From Caenorhabditis remanei (taxonomy: Eukaryota > Nematoda > Chromadorea > Rhabditida > Rhabditidae): 64,000 nt of DNA. The translations under genes were made by a program, and so were the position numbers. Below, in pieces: positions 10,011 through 57,434 of the stretch. How positions within the stretch are numbered: the stretch's first letter is position 1; every line of letters begins with the position of its first letter. The notes under the pieces are model-generated. The model was not told where the DNA came from and searched no databases. It saw nothing but the letters and a program-made list of their open reading frames with translations. The stretch is from the NCBI RefSeq assembly GCF_010183535.1, contig NC_071332.1:15376001-15440000 (forward strand), in the 5' to 3' direction.

Positions 10011-12456
10011 ATGAAGTTGTTGTTTACCTTCCTTCTTTTCGCCGCTTTGGCGGTCTTTATTCATGCGATGCCTCTGAAGGCTGATACCAAGGAGGCCGAG
10101 ACCAAGGAACATCGTGCAAAGAGAGATAGTGTACCAGATCCAGGACCAAAGCCAGCCGAGACCAAGGAAGCCGAGACAAAAGAAGCTGAAACTCCAAAGG
10201 TGAAGAGAGATACTAAGGAAGCCGAGAAGCCAGCCGAGACAAAGGAAGCCGACACCAAGGAGGCCGAGACTCCAAAAGTGAAGCGCGACACCAAGGAAGC
10301 TGAATCCAAGCCAGCTGAGAAGGAGGCCGAGACTAAGGAAGCTGAAACTCCAAAGGTGAAGAGAGACACCAAGGAAGCTGAGAAGGAGGCTGAAACGAAG
10401 GAGGCCGAGCAGACTAAAAAAGGTATGATCAGGAAATCTTGTGAAAATTTTCATAGAATAAGTTTTAGATAGAGTCAAGAGGGATACCAAGGAAGCCGAA
10501 TCCAAGCCAGCCGAGACCAAAGAAGCCGACACCAAAGAGGCTGAAACTCCAAAAGTGAAGCGCGACACCAAGGAAGCTGAGAAGGAGGCCGAGACAAAGG
10601 AAGCTGAAACTAAGGAAGCCGAGACACCAAAAGTGAAGAGAGACACCAAGGAAGCTGAATCCAAGCCAGCTGACACCAAAGAAGCTGACACCAAAGAGGC
10701 TGAAACTCCAAAGGTGAAGAGAGATACTAAGGAGGCTGAGAAAGAAGCTGAAACCAAAGAGGCCGAGACCCCAAAAGTGAAGCGTGACACCAAGGAAGCC
10801 GAATCTAAACCAGCTGAGACCAAGGAAGCTGAGACTAAGGAAGCCGAGATTCCAAAAGTCAAACGTGACACCAAGGAAGCCGAGACCAAGCCAGCTGAGA
10901 AGGAGGCCGAGACTAAGGAAGCTGAAACTCCTAAGGTCAAACGCGACACCAAGGAAGCCGAATCTAAGCTAGCCGAGACCAAGGAAGCTGAAACCAAGGA
11001 AGCCGAGACTCCAAAAGTCAAACGTGACACCAAAGAAGCCGAGTCAAAGCCAGCTGAAAAGGAAGCCGAGACTAAGGAGGCCGAGACTCCAAAGGTGAAG
11101 AGAGATACTAAGGAGGCTGAGAAGGAAGCTGAAACCAAAGAGGCCGAGACCAAGGAAGCTGAAACTCCAAAGGTCAAGAGAGACACCAAGGAAGCTGAGA
11201 AGGAGGCTGAAACTAAGGAGGCCGATACTAAGGAAGCTGAGACTCCAAAGGTCAAGCGTGACACCAAGGAGGCCGAGAAGGAAGCTGAAACCAAGGAGGC
11301 CGAGACCAAGGAAGCCGAGACACCAAAAGTGAAGAGAGACACCAAGGAAGCCGAATCTAAGCCAGCTGAGACTAAGGAGGCTGACACCAAAGAGGCTGAA
11401 ACTCCAAAGGTGAAGAGAGATACTAAGGAGGCTGAGAAGGAAGCTGAAACCAAAGAGGCCGAAACCAAGGAAGCTGAAACTCCAAAAGTGAAGCGGGATA
11501 CCAAGGAAGCTGAATCCAAGCCAGCCGAGACAAAGGAAGCTGAAACCAAGGAAGCGGAAACTCCAAAGGTCAAGCGTGACACCAAGGAAGCCGAGTCGAA
11601 GCCAGCTGACAAGGAGGCCGAGACCAAAGAAGCTGAAACTCCAAAGGTCAAGCGTGATACCAAGGAGGCCGAGAAGGAAGCCGAGACAAAGGAAGCCGAC
11701 ACCAAGGAAGCCGAGACTCCAAAAGTGAAGAGAGACACCAAGGAAGCCGAATCTAAGCCAGCTGAGAAGGAGGCCGAGACTAAGGAAGCTGAAACTCCAA
11801 AGGTGAAGAGAGATACCAAGGAAGCCGAGTCGAAACCAGCCGAGACCAAGGAAGCTGAAACCAAGGAAGCCGAGACCCCAAAAGTGAAGCGTGACACCAA
11901 AGAAGCCGAGTCAAAGCCAGCTGAAAAGGAAGCCGAGACTAAGGAGGCTGAAACTCCAAAAGTGAAGAGAGACACCAAGGAAGCTGAGAAGGAAGCTGAA
12001 ACCAAAGAGGCCGAAACCAAGGAAGCCGAGACCCCAAAGGTCAAACGCGACACCAAGGAAGCTGAGAAGGAGGCTGAAAAGGAGGCCGACACAAAGGAAG
12101 CTGAAACTCCAAAGGTGAAGAGAGATACCAAGGAAGCCGAATCTAAACCAGCTGAGACCAAGGAAGCTGACACCAAAGAGGCTGAAACTCCAAAGGTGAA
12201 GAGAGATACCAAGGAAGCTGAGAAGGAGGCCGAAACTAAGGAAGCCGAGACTCCAAAGGTAAAACGCGACACCAAGGAAGCCGAAAAGGAGGCCGAGACC
12301 AAGGAGGCGGACACCAAGGAAGCCGAGAGTCCAAAAGTGAAGAGAGATACTAAGGAAGCCGAGTCCAAGCCAGCTGAGACTAAGGAGGCTGAAACCAAGG
12401 ACAATCGTGCCAAGAGAGTTGCCCCACCAGTTCCACCACCACCACCAACCCAATAA
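10011..12456 (+). CDS. secreted KEAE/VKRD tandem-repeat protein, 799 aa
   Basis: Two exons, 10011-10422 and 10469-12456, separated by a 46-nt GT...TTTTAG intron that restores the frame inside a repeat (TKK|DRVKRD). The signal peptide MKLLFTFLLFAALAVFIHA resembles that of the 4711 gene. The rest is repeats of about 20-27 residues: VKRDTKEAE, then a run of TKEAE / SKPAE / KEAE units, then TPK. VKRD occurs 28 times, so a dibasic KR lies at a regular interval throughout. The tail is NRAKRVAPPVPPPPPTQ. I see no Cys or Trp. Known facts: proprotein convertases cut after KR pairs in secreted precursors. Inference: this could be a polyprotein giving many near-identical acidic peptides. Alternatives are an uncut structural protein, or a secreted LEA-like hydrophilic protein. 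Codon bias indicates high expression. Confidence 0.9.
10423..10468 (+). other. 46-nt intron in the VKRD repeat gene
   Basis: GTATGA...TTTTAG. Without splicing the frame stops at about 10470; with it, codon G|AT completes Asp and the repeat register continues. The 46-nt length is typical for Caenorhabditis. Confidence 0.85.
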
Positions 12457-12537
12457 TCGGTTCATGTTAACTCTAACTTCAACGATAAAACCTTTTGTTT
12501 TGATTGACTGAAAAAACTGCCATAATGTTTATTCTGT

Positions 12538-12543
12538 AATAAA
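12538..12543 (+). terminator. polyadenylation signal of the VKRD repeat gene
   Basis: AATAAA 82 nt after the stop at 12456, context TGTAATAAATGTTG, much like that of the 4711 gene (TGTAATAAATTTC). Confidence 0.7.
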
Positions 12544-12738
12544 TGTTGTATCTTCTCGATCTTTATTCTTTTTCTTTTTCAGAAATCACTAGACTCTTGT
12601 CACTTCACTCATAAATCCTTCTCAATGGATCTGTTTTGACTCTCGAAAAGATAAAAACAGCTGCTGTCACTTGATCCGAAAAGCCTTCTTCCTCTTCTTT
12701 TTCAAAATCTGGGAGACTTGACTTTTCACCTCACTGAA

Positions 12739-14308
12739 ATGAGTTCTTCCAAAATGTCTTGTTTCCTGTTCCTTATATTTCTAACTGAAGTCTCTTGCCG
12801 ACTGGGCACAGATAATGACAACCGACATAATTGGTACGAGAAGAAACGTCTGAAGGCCAAGTGTCTCCAGAGGGATGATGCAACCGGAAGACACGCAGTT
12901 CGTCGGTGTTGGTGGTTGGTGAGTGGAAGATATCCGGACAAACAGACAGACATTCAGTACCGGCCGAAAATATATCTCTATTTTTGTTGTTGACAACTTT
13001 TTTGTACAGACACTTCCTAGAGAGTTATAGCAAATTTAAGTCAACAGCTCAAAAATCTCACTATTTTTCACTGAAATGGGTCGATTTAAGGGAGAAATTA
13101 CTTTGTTGATATGTAACTTGCTAGGAAGTGTGCGTACAAAAACGTTGCCAATTATGAAATTGGAGTTCTATTCTTGGTCTGTTTGATCCTATAAAAAGTT
13201 ATCTTGTGCGACAATCAGAACTTGCCATGACACACTCTCAAAGTTGGGCATTTTCAACTGAAAAATGCTAAACATGATATATTTTTGGCCGGTATTGTAT
13301 ATCAGTTTGAAGGTTATATCTGATTTTCGATTCTTAGTAATCCATTATCTTCTCATTCAATTTGATTCTTGATGTGTATTCATTTTTCAATCGGAAAAGT
13401 AAGACCGGTATTTGGGAAAAAAGTGGTAAACATGTACAGACATCAACGGAACAGGATTTTATTATTGAGATATCGGATACCACTAATGAGATTTCTTACA
13501 GGAAGGAGCGCGATCATGGTTCCACCGGACATCAATCTCCTGGTTTCCAGGACAGACGAGAAATTGGACTTACGATGAATTGACATCTCATTGTAATGAT
13601 TATTTCGTGAGTTTTCGAAATCTTCTTGAATTTTCCACAGTTCAAGTCCTATAAACTCTCCACTTCCAGGCGTGCATGCAAAACACGAATTGCTACAAGG
13701 ACTACATCCTCTACGAGACTCTTGACAGATGTTCTCATGATGCATTTTCAATTGGTCCAATGTCTTTTTGTGACAAGAAACTCAATGAAATCAAGAAAAG
13801 TTCTCCGGATACACTTTCGTTCTGCGCAAAAGACTATTTGGATGGGGTATGTCGGAAAACTTGTTTATTTTTTGAAATTTTATTTCAGAAAACCTCAAAA
13901 AAGTGGACATGTGAGAGTTCGAGAGCTCTAGGGGACTGTCTTCTGCCAGAAGTCAAAAAGTATTGCGATTTGGATTTGTTACCGCTTTTCAAAGAGGTCA
14001 GTCTATGTGTCTGTTTGTCCGGATGTCTGTCAAAGTGTCCGGATGTCCGCAGCGTCTGTCTGTCTGTTTGTCCAGATGTCAGTCCGAATAGTGTGATACT
14101 TCATCTGTTTTGTGTTGGTTTGTCCAGATTTCCAAGTCTTTGTCAGTGTGCCTGTTTATCCGGATGTCCACTACTCCCACCTAATCATTCTCCAAATTTT
14201 CAGCACCAAGACCACCGTCAATACTATCTCGGATGTGATGGAAGACTGAAATTCGAGGATTTGGAGACACCTTATAATCACACTTCTGAAATTGTTGAAA
14301 TCCCATGA
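12739..14308 (+). CDS. secreted cysteine-rich protein, DUF19-like (tentative)
   Basis: Five exons, all phase 0: 12739-12918, 13502-13606, 13670-13846, 13889-13996 and 14204-14308, giving 224 aa. The start gives MSSSKMSCFLFLIFLTEVSC, a short signal peptide. About twelve cysteines follow, spaced as in C-x-N-x-C ... RCSHDAFSIGPMSFC ... FC ... TC ... DC ... YC ... GC, a pattern I associate with the nematode DUF19 (T20D4.11-like) family, though I cannot confirm it. One NHT glycosylation site lies near the C-terminus. No transmembrane segment is seen. Intron 1 contains an inserted miniature element (12960-13292); intron 4 holds GTCTGTCCGGATGTC-type repeats. An AATAAA lies at 14313-14318, immediately after the stop. 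Confidence 0.75.
12960..13292. mobile_element. miniature element inserted in intron 1 (copy 2 of the 1879 family)
   Basis: Ends CCGGCC...GGCCGG, flanked on both sides by TA (12958-12959 and 13293-13294). It contains the same GTTGACAACTTTTTTGTACA core as the 1879-2327 element, followed by its inverted partner. About 333 bp, non-coding. TA target duplication points to a Tc1/mariner-like transposase acting in trans. Confidence 0.75.
13997..14203 (+). repeat. intron made largely of GTCTGTTTGTCCGGATGTC-type repeats
   Basis: Intron 4 of the cysteine-rich gene has at least six degenerate copies of a TGTCTGTTTGTCCGGATGTC motif. The same motif is dispersed through other introns of the window (15229, 15622, 16321, 23611-24050, 28117, 62955). 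Confidence 0.7.
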
Positions 14309-15089
14309 TTCCAATAAAAAATAAAATAATTTGCATTTCTTCATTTGATCATCACAGAGAGCGCAAGGAAAACAAATGTTTCGGAGAAAAAAAAGAGGGG
14401 GAGAGGTGGTGAGGGTTTGTATAAAAAGAGTAGAAGAGGAAAGGGGCGGGACTTGATGAGAGGGACTACTGTAATTAGTTAGAGACAGAAATATTCAAAA
14501 AGAGAGAGAATGAAACGCGATGAATACCCTAAAAAGGAGAAAAATTTAAATAAGAATATCAAAAAGAGTCGAATATAAAATAATGAGATAGGGACGGGGG
14601 GAGAATTTTTCATATGTTTTCTGTTTTTTATATCTTAAATTTATAAAAAGTTTGCAGTGGTTAAATCATCCGGGGGGTTTAAAGAATGGGGGTGAAAATG
14701 CAATTGTTTTGAAGCAGCGGCGAGACAAAAATTAGAATAAAAAGAGAGAAAGAAAAACGAAATAGAATGGATAATTATAGAACAATGATAATAAAAGGGG
14801 GCGGGGTTTAATTTCAGACTGGTCCACCTACAACGATGATGATTTGGACCAAAAAAATTTGAAACGAAACGAAAAAAAATGAAGAAAAACCGTACTGGAG
14901 AAGAGGGGTGGGGGAGGGAGTGAGGGGATAAAATTGTCGAATAAATTTCAGATAAATTTTCACTGAAATTGTTTCGAAAATATATATTTTTCAAGAAAAC
15001 GAGACGAGACGAAGCGAGAATGAAATGGATTAAAACGTGAGGCGGTTAGAGAGAGAGAGAAGAGACGGAGAGAAGCGAGAGAACATAAA
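14309..15089. other. region between convergent genes; par-1 3' UTR lies here
   Basis: Contains the AATAAA at 14313-14318 of the + strand gene. The rest is GA-rich on the + strand, so the par-1 3' UTR would be CT-rich. I find no canonical AATAAA on the minus strand; par-1 probably uses a variant hexamer. Confidence 0.5.
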
Positions 15090-51937
<36,848 letters not shown>

Positions 51938-51999
51938 TGTTAGATGAAGAGAGGAAAATCACTAGATGGCACCTGGAAATTCGTAAAAATATATTTAAA

Positions 52000-53119
52000 A
52001 AATAAGTCAGAAACAAGGAAATTTTTTATAAAAAAGCGTTCAAAAAGAAGGAGTGGAAAACAGAGAAAGAAAACAACGACAGAGGAGGATTATGGGTTGC
52101 AAACTGTCAAAAGAAGAGTGAAACGTGTTTAGAAAATATGTATTAGTAGTCAACAAAATAAAGTATGTCTGTGTGTTTGTTCGTCCCAAAACTAAAATTT
52201 AATGGAATGAAATATGGAAAAGAATGCATCCCATCCTTTTGAACCTTTTAAAGTGTAGAGAACAAATTACGGGCTTTATTTTTGTAATATATAGGATTTC
52301 CGAAAAATTTCAATCTAAAAAGTTATTGTCCGGGGAAGCAGGGGATGTTAGAAACCGGAGAATCCTAGCGGAGAGCTCCACTATTTTCTCCGATCACATC
52401 TTTTCAAAAAGGAATTGTTTAAAAAAGTGATCAATTACAAAAATGGAGACCTTGGTTAGTACTTTACAGTGGTTTAAACATTAAATCCATAACATAAGTT
52501 CTGACACCCTGGCAGTGTCTCAAAGTTAGTCATTTTCAATGAAAACAGAAAAATTGTGGTTAACACTCTCATCCGCAATCTGTTAGCTGTTCTAATTTAG
52601 AGAGTATTTAGTTAGAAAGAACACAAATAAGAATAATCTCATCAGGTTACGGTTGTTTCAACGTCTCGAAACGCGTCAGTGGTACGCCAGAAAATATGCG
52701 TTTATTGACTCTTAGAAGTTAAACAATGCAACTTTTTATCATTTTCAGCCGGATAAAAACTTGAATGTTTATTTACATTAATAGCACCTGTCGCTATCAA
52801 AATACACAGAAATTGTTGTTAAAACAGCAAATAATTAAAATTTTCTACAAATTGCTCTCGATATCTGGAAATAATATTATTTGAAAAATGGTTTATTTGT
52901 CATGAAATCATTTTTGAAACTGAGAGGTGTGAAAAAAACAAGGAGGATGTTTGATGGCCTAAGAAATATGCATATTGGGATTCTAGGCCATCATGGACAA
53001 GACACCTCAAAACTAAAAAATCCAATATTTTTGCATATGACAAGGAGTCCACAACAACAAACATGTCACTTTTTATGGTTACTAAATTTCTTTTTTTTTG
53101 TTCGAAGCCAACAAAACTT
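52000..53119. other. upstream of par-1; no supportable gene
   Basis: AT-rich, contains only short unsupported frames on both strands. The distal par-1 promoter would lie at its left edge. Confidence 0.45.
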
Positions 53120-53337
53120 ATTATAAATTCACGACACTGCGCCGCATGTTTTAAAGGCGCATCTAATTTGTTCGAAATGGTCTCGAAGCGAAAAACATTA
53201 TTTTCATTTATTTTTAGACCTGCAAAGCTCGAAAGTACGGTATTTGATCTATTTCAACTACGAGACCATTCCGCGAAATTTCTAATAAATTAGATGCGCC
53301 TTTAAAGCCATGCGGCGCAGTGTTGTGAATTTATAAT
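53120..53337. mobile_element. palindromic miniature element
   Basis: 218 bp with inverted arms of about 60 bp: ATTATAAATTCAC.ACACTGC, then GCCGCATG..TTTAAAGGCG, then CATCTAATTT. The centre carries GGTCTCG... / ...CGAGACC, a second inverted pair. Non-coding. Confidence 0.8.
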
Positions 53338-54026
53338 ATTATTTTTGAATTTTTTTGTTGCCAAATAGAGATAAGAGAGGGTGGAAAAGAGCAAAGACTA
53401 AATAACTGTGATAAGAGGATTAGGGACGATGATAAGACTGGAAAGCGGCGAAGGCGCGCCAGCCGCACTGCATCTGACATGACCTCATTATGAATCAGTC
53501 AGTCGGTTTCTCCAATTTCATTCTCAAAAAAAGTGAGAAAAAAACGGAAAAGTACACTTGAGACCCTCTTGTTTTTGACACTTCTTTTGATCCGATGTCA
53601 TCCATTTCCTTGTTTTCTCCGCGTCTCTCAATGAAACATCTCTCTCTATGTAGAGTCATTAATTTAATTTCTTTTTCCGTTATTCACAATGATTTTTAGT
53701 TTTTTTTCTTTCCCTGGGATATTAAAATACTACCGCAGTGTAATCATTGATCACCCTGCCCACTTAAGGACAGGGTCTCCAAAAATTGTACTTCGTGTCT
53801 TAAGGAAGGCCCTGAATAAGAAATAACAAGAATAAAATGGGCTCTAATACTGTAACAATGCCATCAGCGGTGTGTACGGACATCTCACGGGTTCCGCCTG
53901 TCTCTATGTTTTGCTTGGTGGAGCCAGGAAGGTCTTCTAGGTTACTGAATACATAGGAGTAGAAAAAATCTAGGCAAAACAGATAAAAAATTTAAAAAGT
54001 TAATATTGCAACAGAATCATCAAAAG

Positions 54027-54209
54027 CAAACTTTTCGAAAATGGGTACTAATTTTTAAACATTATTTTTTGAAATTTTTCCAAAATTCTCATACATATTC
54101 ACTTTTTCATAGAATTTTTAATTTTTAGTCGAAAACTGAACTTTTTTCAAAATTGAATAAAAATTCAAACTTTGGTTCAAATCGGCCAGACTGGCCCGTG
54201 GCAAGTCTG
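54027..54209. mobile_element. GGCCC-family miniature hAT-like element (copy D), nested
   Basis: 183 bp. Left end CAAACTTTTCGAAAATGGG, right end GGCCCGTGGCAAGTCTG, exact 8-bp duplication ATCAAAAG (54019-54026 and 54210-54217). It sits inside the 53752-55417 element. Confidence 0.75.
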
Positions 54210-54408
54210 ATCAAAAGTAATTTTTAATTTTCAGAGTCAGAAGGAGTACGTCAACTAAATTTCTGCACAGTTTTCTCAAAAAATTGCTCAACTAACTCGT
54301 CAGACCGTCATCTAGCTCCGCCCACACCCCCATACAAAACATAGCGACGCGCGGAACCCGTGAGATGTCTGTACACACTGTCATAGACCCCCAGCTCCGA
54401 GCGGTCTA

Positions 54409-55333
54409 CAGGGTGGCGAATAAGTATACGACGCTCTTATTTCTTGGATATTCGGCAGGAAAACGCTTGAATCAACAAAAAAACGTTATTAATAGTTGGA
54501 ATGTTCAAAATAGATTTAGTATACAAAAAGAATTCGAAGTTGGATACTTTGGCTTTGATACAGGCCATCAGACGTGAGACGCCAAAATCGCCTGTGCGCC
54601 GCGTATCGGGCGTGATCTGGACTTATGACGAACATTTTATTATTGAACCTTTTTCCAACCGTCAAAAGCAGAAACTTTTGTTATCAAAAGATGATAGTAG
54701 GTCCCCTTAACGTTATCAGGCCCCTAATTACCTTTTTTCTAAAACTGTGATGGTCTGGGCCGCGGTGACATCTTACGGTAGAACTTCGTTAGTTTTTATT
54801 TTTAAAAATGCGAAAATCAACTCGGGGTCTTCCAAAACTTGGCTTTGAAGGATGTTTTGTTCCTCTGTACAGCTCAACACTCTACTGGACTCTTTTTCAT
54901 CGTTCAACAAGATTGGGCTACGTCCCACAGTTCCAAATCAACAAAATTCATCATCTCTCTCATTTTCCCGGCTTCTGGAACAACGACTTTCGGCCTTCCT
55001 TGTCGGCGGATCTCAATCCGATCGATTTTGTCGTATGGGAATATTTGAAGAGCGAGTTATCAGAAATCTCCTACAACACGGCCGTTGCTCTCAAGACCGC
55101 CCTTCAGAAGATATGGGACGAAGTAGACGTCGACTACCTGCGGCGCACAGGCGATTTTGGCGTCTCACGTCTGATGGCTTGTATCAAAGCCAAAGTATCC
55201 AACTTCGAATTCTTTTTGTATACTAAATCTATTTTGAACATTCCAACTATTAATAACGTTTTTTTGTTGATTCAAGCGTTTTCCCGCCGAATATTCAAGA
55301 ATTAAGAGCGTCGTATACTTATTCGCCACCCTG
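54409..55333 (+). mobile_element. mariner-like transposon, nested, with long inverted repeats
   Basis: 925 bp, flanked by TA (54407-54408 and 55334-55335). The terminal inverted repeats are about 193 bp (54409-54601 and 55141-55333), beginning CAGGGTGGCGAATAAGTATA. This is far longer than the roughly 30-bp ends of typical mariners. The right repeat overlaps the C-terminal transposase coding region, so the left repeat is effectively an inverted copy of that coding end. Inserted into the 53752-55417 element. Confidence 0.85.
54590..55305 (+). pseudogene. decayed mariner transposase
   Basis: Pieces of a mariner-family transposase lie in different + strand frames: VSGVIWT near the first catalytic Asp (about 54610), VMVWAAVTSYGRTSLVFI (about 54750), VQQDWATSHSSKST with the second Asp (about 54905), SADLNPIDFVVW with the third Asp (about 55010), and SRLMACIKAKVSNFEF at the end. 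Frameshifts and stops separate them, and the N-terminal DNA-binding region is missing or replaced by the left inverted repeat. Non-functional. Confidence 0.85.
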
Positions 55334-55417
55334 TATGTATGTTATTTCTTCCTCAAGGCCTTCCTGAAGACCTGTAGTACAATTTTTGGAGACCCCGTCC
55401 TTCATTGGGCAGGGGGA

Positions 55418-57136
55418 TAATTGGGTTTCGTAGCAATGAGTCTCAAGACTACAGGCATCAAAAAGATTGATCCATGTGCCATTTCATCATTGAATACACT
55501 TGTTCTGCAGCAAGATATTGTTTAAAATTAGCGCAGCAGTCAACCAAATTGAAGGAAAAGTTTGGCTAGCCCGTCCTTAAATGAGCCTCGAGATTTTGTA
55601 AAAGTTTCATTTCGCTACGAAAAAAAAAATTGACAAAACACTGGAAGATCCTCACTAAAAATATCAAGTTCAACCTAAAATCAAACAATGAAAACATGAG
55701 TATAACATCTCTACACATGAACTGAACCCACCTCAACACCCAACAACCAAACGTCTAAAAATAATGAGGAACAAGCAAAAGGAAGAAGAGAAGAAAACAA
55801 GACAAAAAACATGTGTCATTGAAAGAAAGACGAGTGTTCGTTTTATTGTTTTTGAGGGTGGAAGTGTTAACTACTGATTTTTTTCTTTGTGTCAATAAAT
55901 TAAATTAAATTAAGTGAGGGATCAAAATAAAATCGAATCTGAGACAAGAGGACGCTAAAAAGTACATGATGGAACAGCTGTCACCGACACAATTTTGACA
56001 CGTTTTGACGGGTATTTTTGGGTTTTTTAAAGGATTTTGGAGGATAGCTGCGAGAAGGAAAAACCAAAAGTATTTTTAGACCTGTTTGAATGGAAAAAAA
56101 TGTAATGGGACTGTAATAAAGTAGTACTGTTATAATACTTTTTGTGAGCGACAACAACAAATAAACAAGTAGAGAAAGCAGGACAAAACTGTGGACAGGA
56201 TAAACGGATTGATCGTTTTTTGAACTTTCTGAAAAAAAACATAAATAAATCAAAATGATTCATAGTTTCAGAAATGTTTCTGTCTGAATGGTGCCATTCA
56301 ATGACAGATCTGATCAGTTTGTAGGGGAGAATTTGCAGGAAATGAAGGTTTGACTGGGGTGCAAAGTTCTAGAAGTAGGGAAGAATTAAAAAAAACGATT
56401 CTGTATAAGAAAAATTAACGGTTAAACTCATGATGGTGGGATAAAATTACTTAGTAATTACAGGAGTTTAAAATGAGAAGTTTAGTAAAATTCAGTGATG
56501 TTAAGTTACCGTAAAAACTGTACTGTAACGTCACCTAAATGCTCAAAATTAACCACTGGGACATTTTCCATGATTCTCATTAAAATCAGCGTGATTAGAA
56601 TAGCATTTACAATAGCAAACAGAACATCTAGTAAATGTTTCTATGAAGTCTACAAAAACCTCAAAACTTTTCTGGATAGCAGTTGAAAAATATAGTTTTA
56701 ACAGTAATCTCAAACAGAGCAAGGGACGTTACAAAACTAGCCACTTCCAAATCAACACAATTCTAAACCAGGACATTTGGAAGTTACGGCAAACATAAAA
56801 CTCCAGTTTTCGAAATTCATCTATCTTAAAATTTCAGGCATTGAAAGCCTGCGATTGACCTGTGAATGGCCTAGTAAACGCACCAAGACGCCTATTTCTA
56901 AAACAAGCATTGTGGTGAGTTCTTTAAGTCATAAGCTCCTACAACAAACTAGTCAAACTCAAAAAAAACCTTAACTATAATCTATTTTTACAATGATCCG
57001 TGCGAAAACGTAATAGACATCGACTCGTTCTCAGTCAAACACATGTTGCTGAGTGTCATTGGTGATGTGAACAGATGTTTCTTCGAGAAAGGTCAGCTTA
57101 TTAGTGACCTGGAACATTATGAACAATAAAGTCATA
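55418..57136. other. no supportable gene
   Basis: AT-rich intergenic DNA. Open frames on both strands are short, and none shows a domain or a phase-compatible partner exon. Confidence 0.45.
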
Positions 57137-57434
57137 CTTGCAAACCGGTCCGGCGTGTAGCTCGCTTAAAACTGAATATTCTGTGCTGAAAATTATACCA
57201 AAATATTGATCTCATCGAATTCTATGTCCGTGACCTACTACGGACTGGGATAGAATAGCTTTTTTGGGAATTTTCGCGTTTTGGCACTTTTCCAGGCGCA
57301 CGGCACGTTAACGATAAGCAATCCGGCCCCTAGTAAGTCACGGACATAGAAATCGCCGAGATCTACATTTTGGTATATTTTTCAGCGCATAATATTCAGT
57401 TTTAAGCAAGCAACACGCCAGTTCGGTTTACAAG
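57137..57434. mobile_element. TA-flanked inverted-repeat element (relative of 24883-25572)
   Basis: 298 bp, ends CTTGCAAACCGGTCCGGCG and GTTCGGTTTACAAG, flanked by TA on both sides. Internal CGGACATAG...CTATGTCCG arms pair. It is a shorter derivative of the 24883 element. Confidence 0.8.

Larger units (their letters stand above)
53752..55417. mobile_element. outer transposon of a nested cluster
   Basis: Inverted ends CACCCTGCCCACTTAAGGAC (left) and GTCCTTCATTGGGCAGGG (right), extending inward over GGAGAC..TGTCC and AAAAATTGTAC. Inside, an AGATGTCTGTACACAC motif pairs with GTGTGTACGGACATCT on the left arm. It has been split by two younger insertions (54027-54209 and 54409-55333). A right-half copy is at 58610-58806. 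No target duplication is clear and no transposase of its own is visible. Confidence 0.7.

Noticed and set aside
10005..12413. 802-codon minus-strand frame (LVSASLVSASF repeats)
   Set aside because: Same artefact of codon-biased repeats; it also runs through the clear intron at 10423-10468.
4711..12456. Repeat arrays considered as CRISPR-like
   Set aside because: The repeats are in-frame coding units without unique spacers, in a eukaryotic genome.
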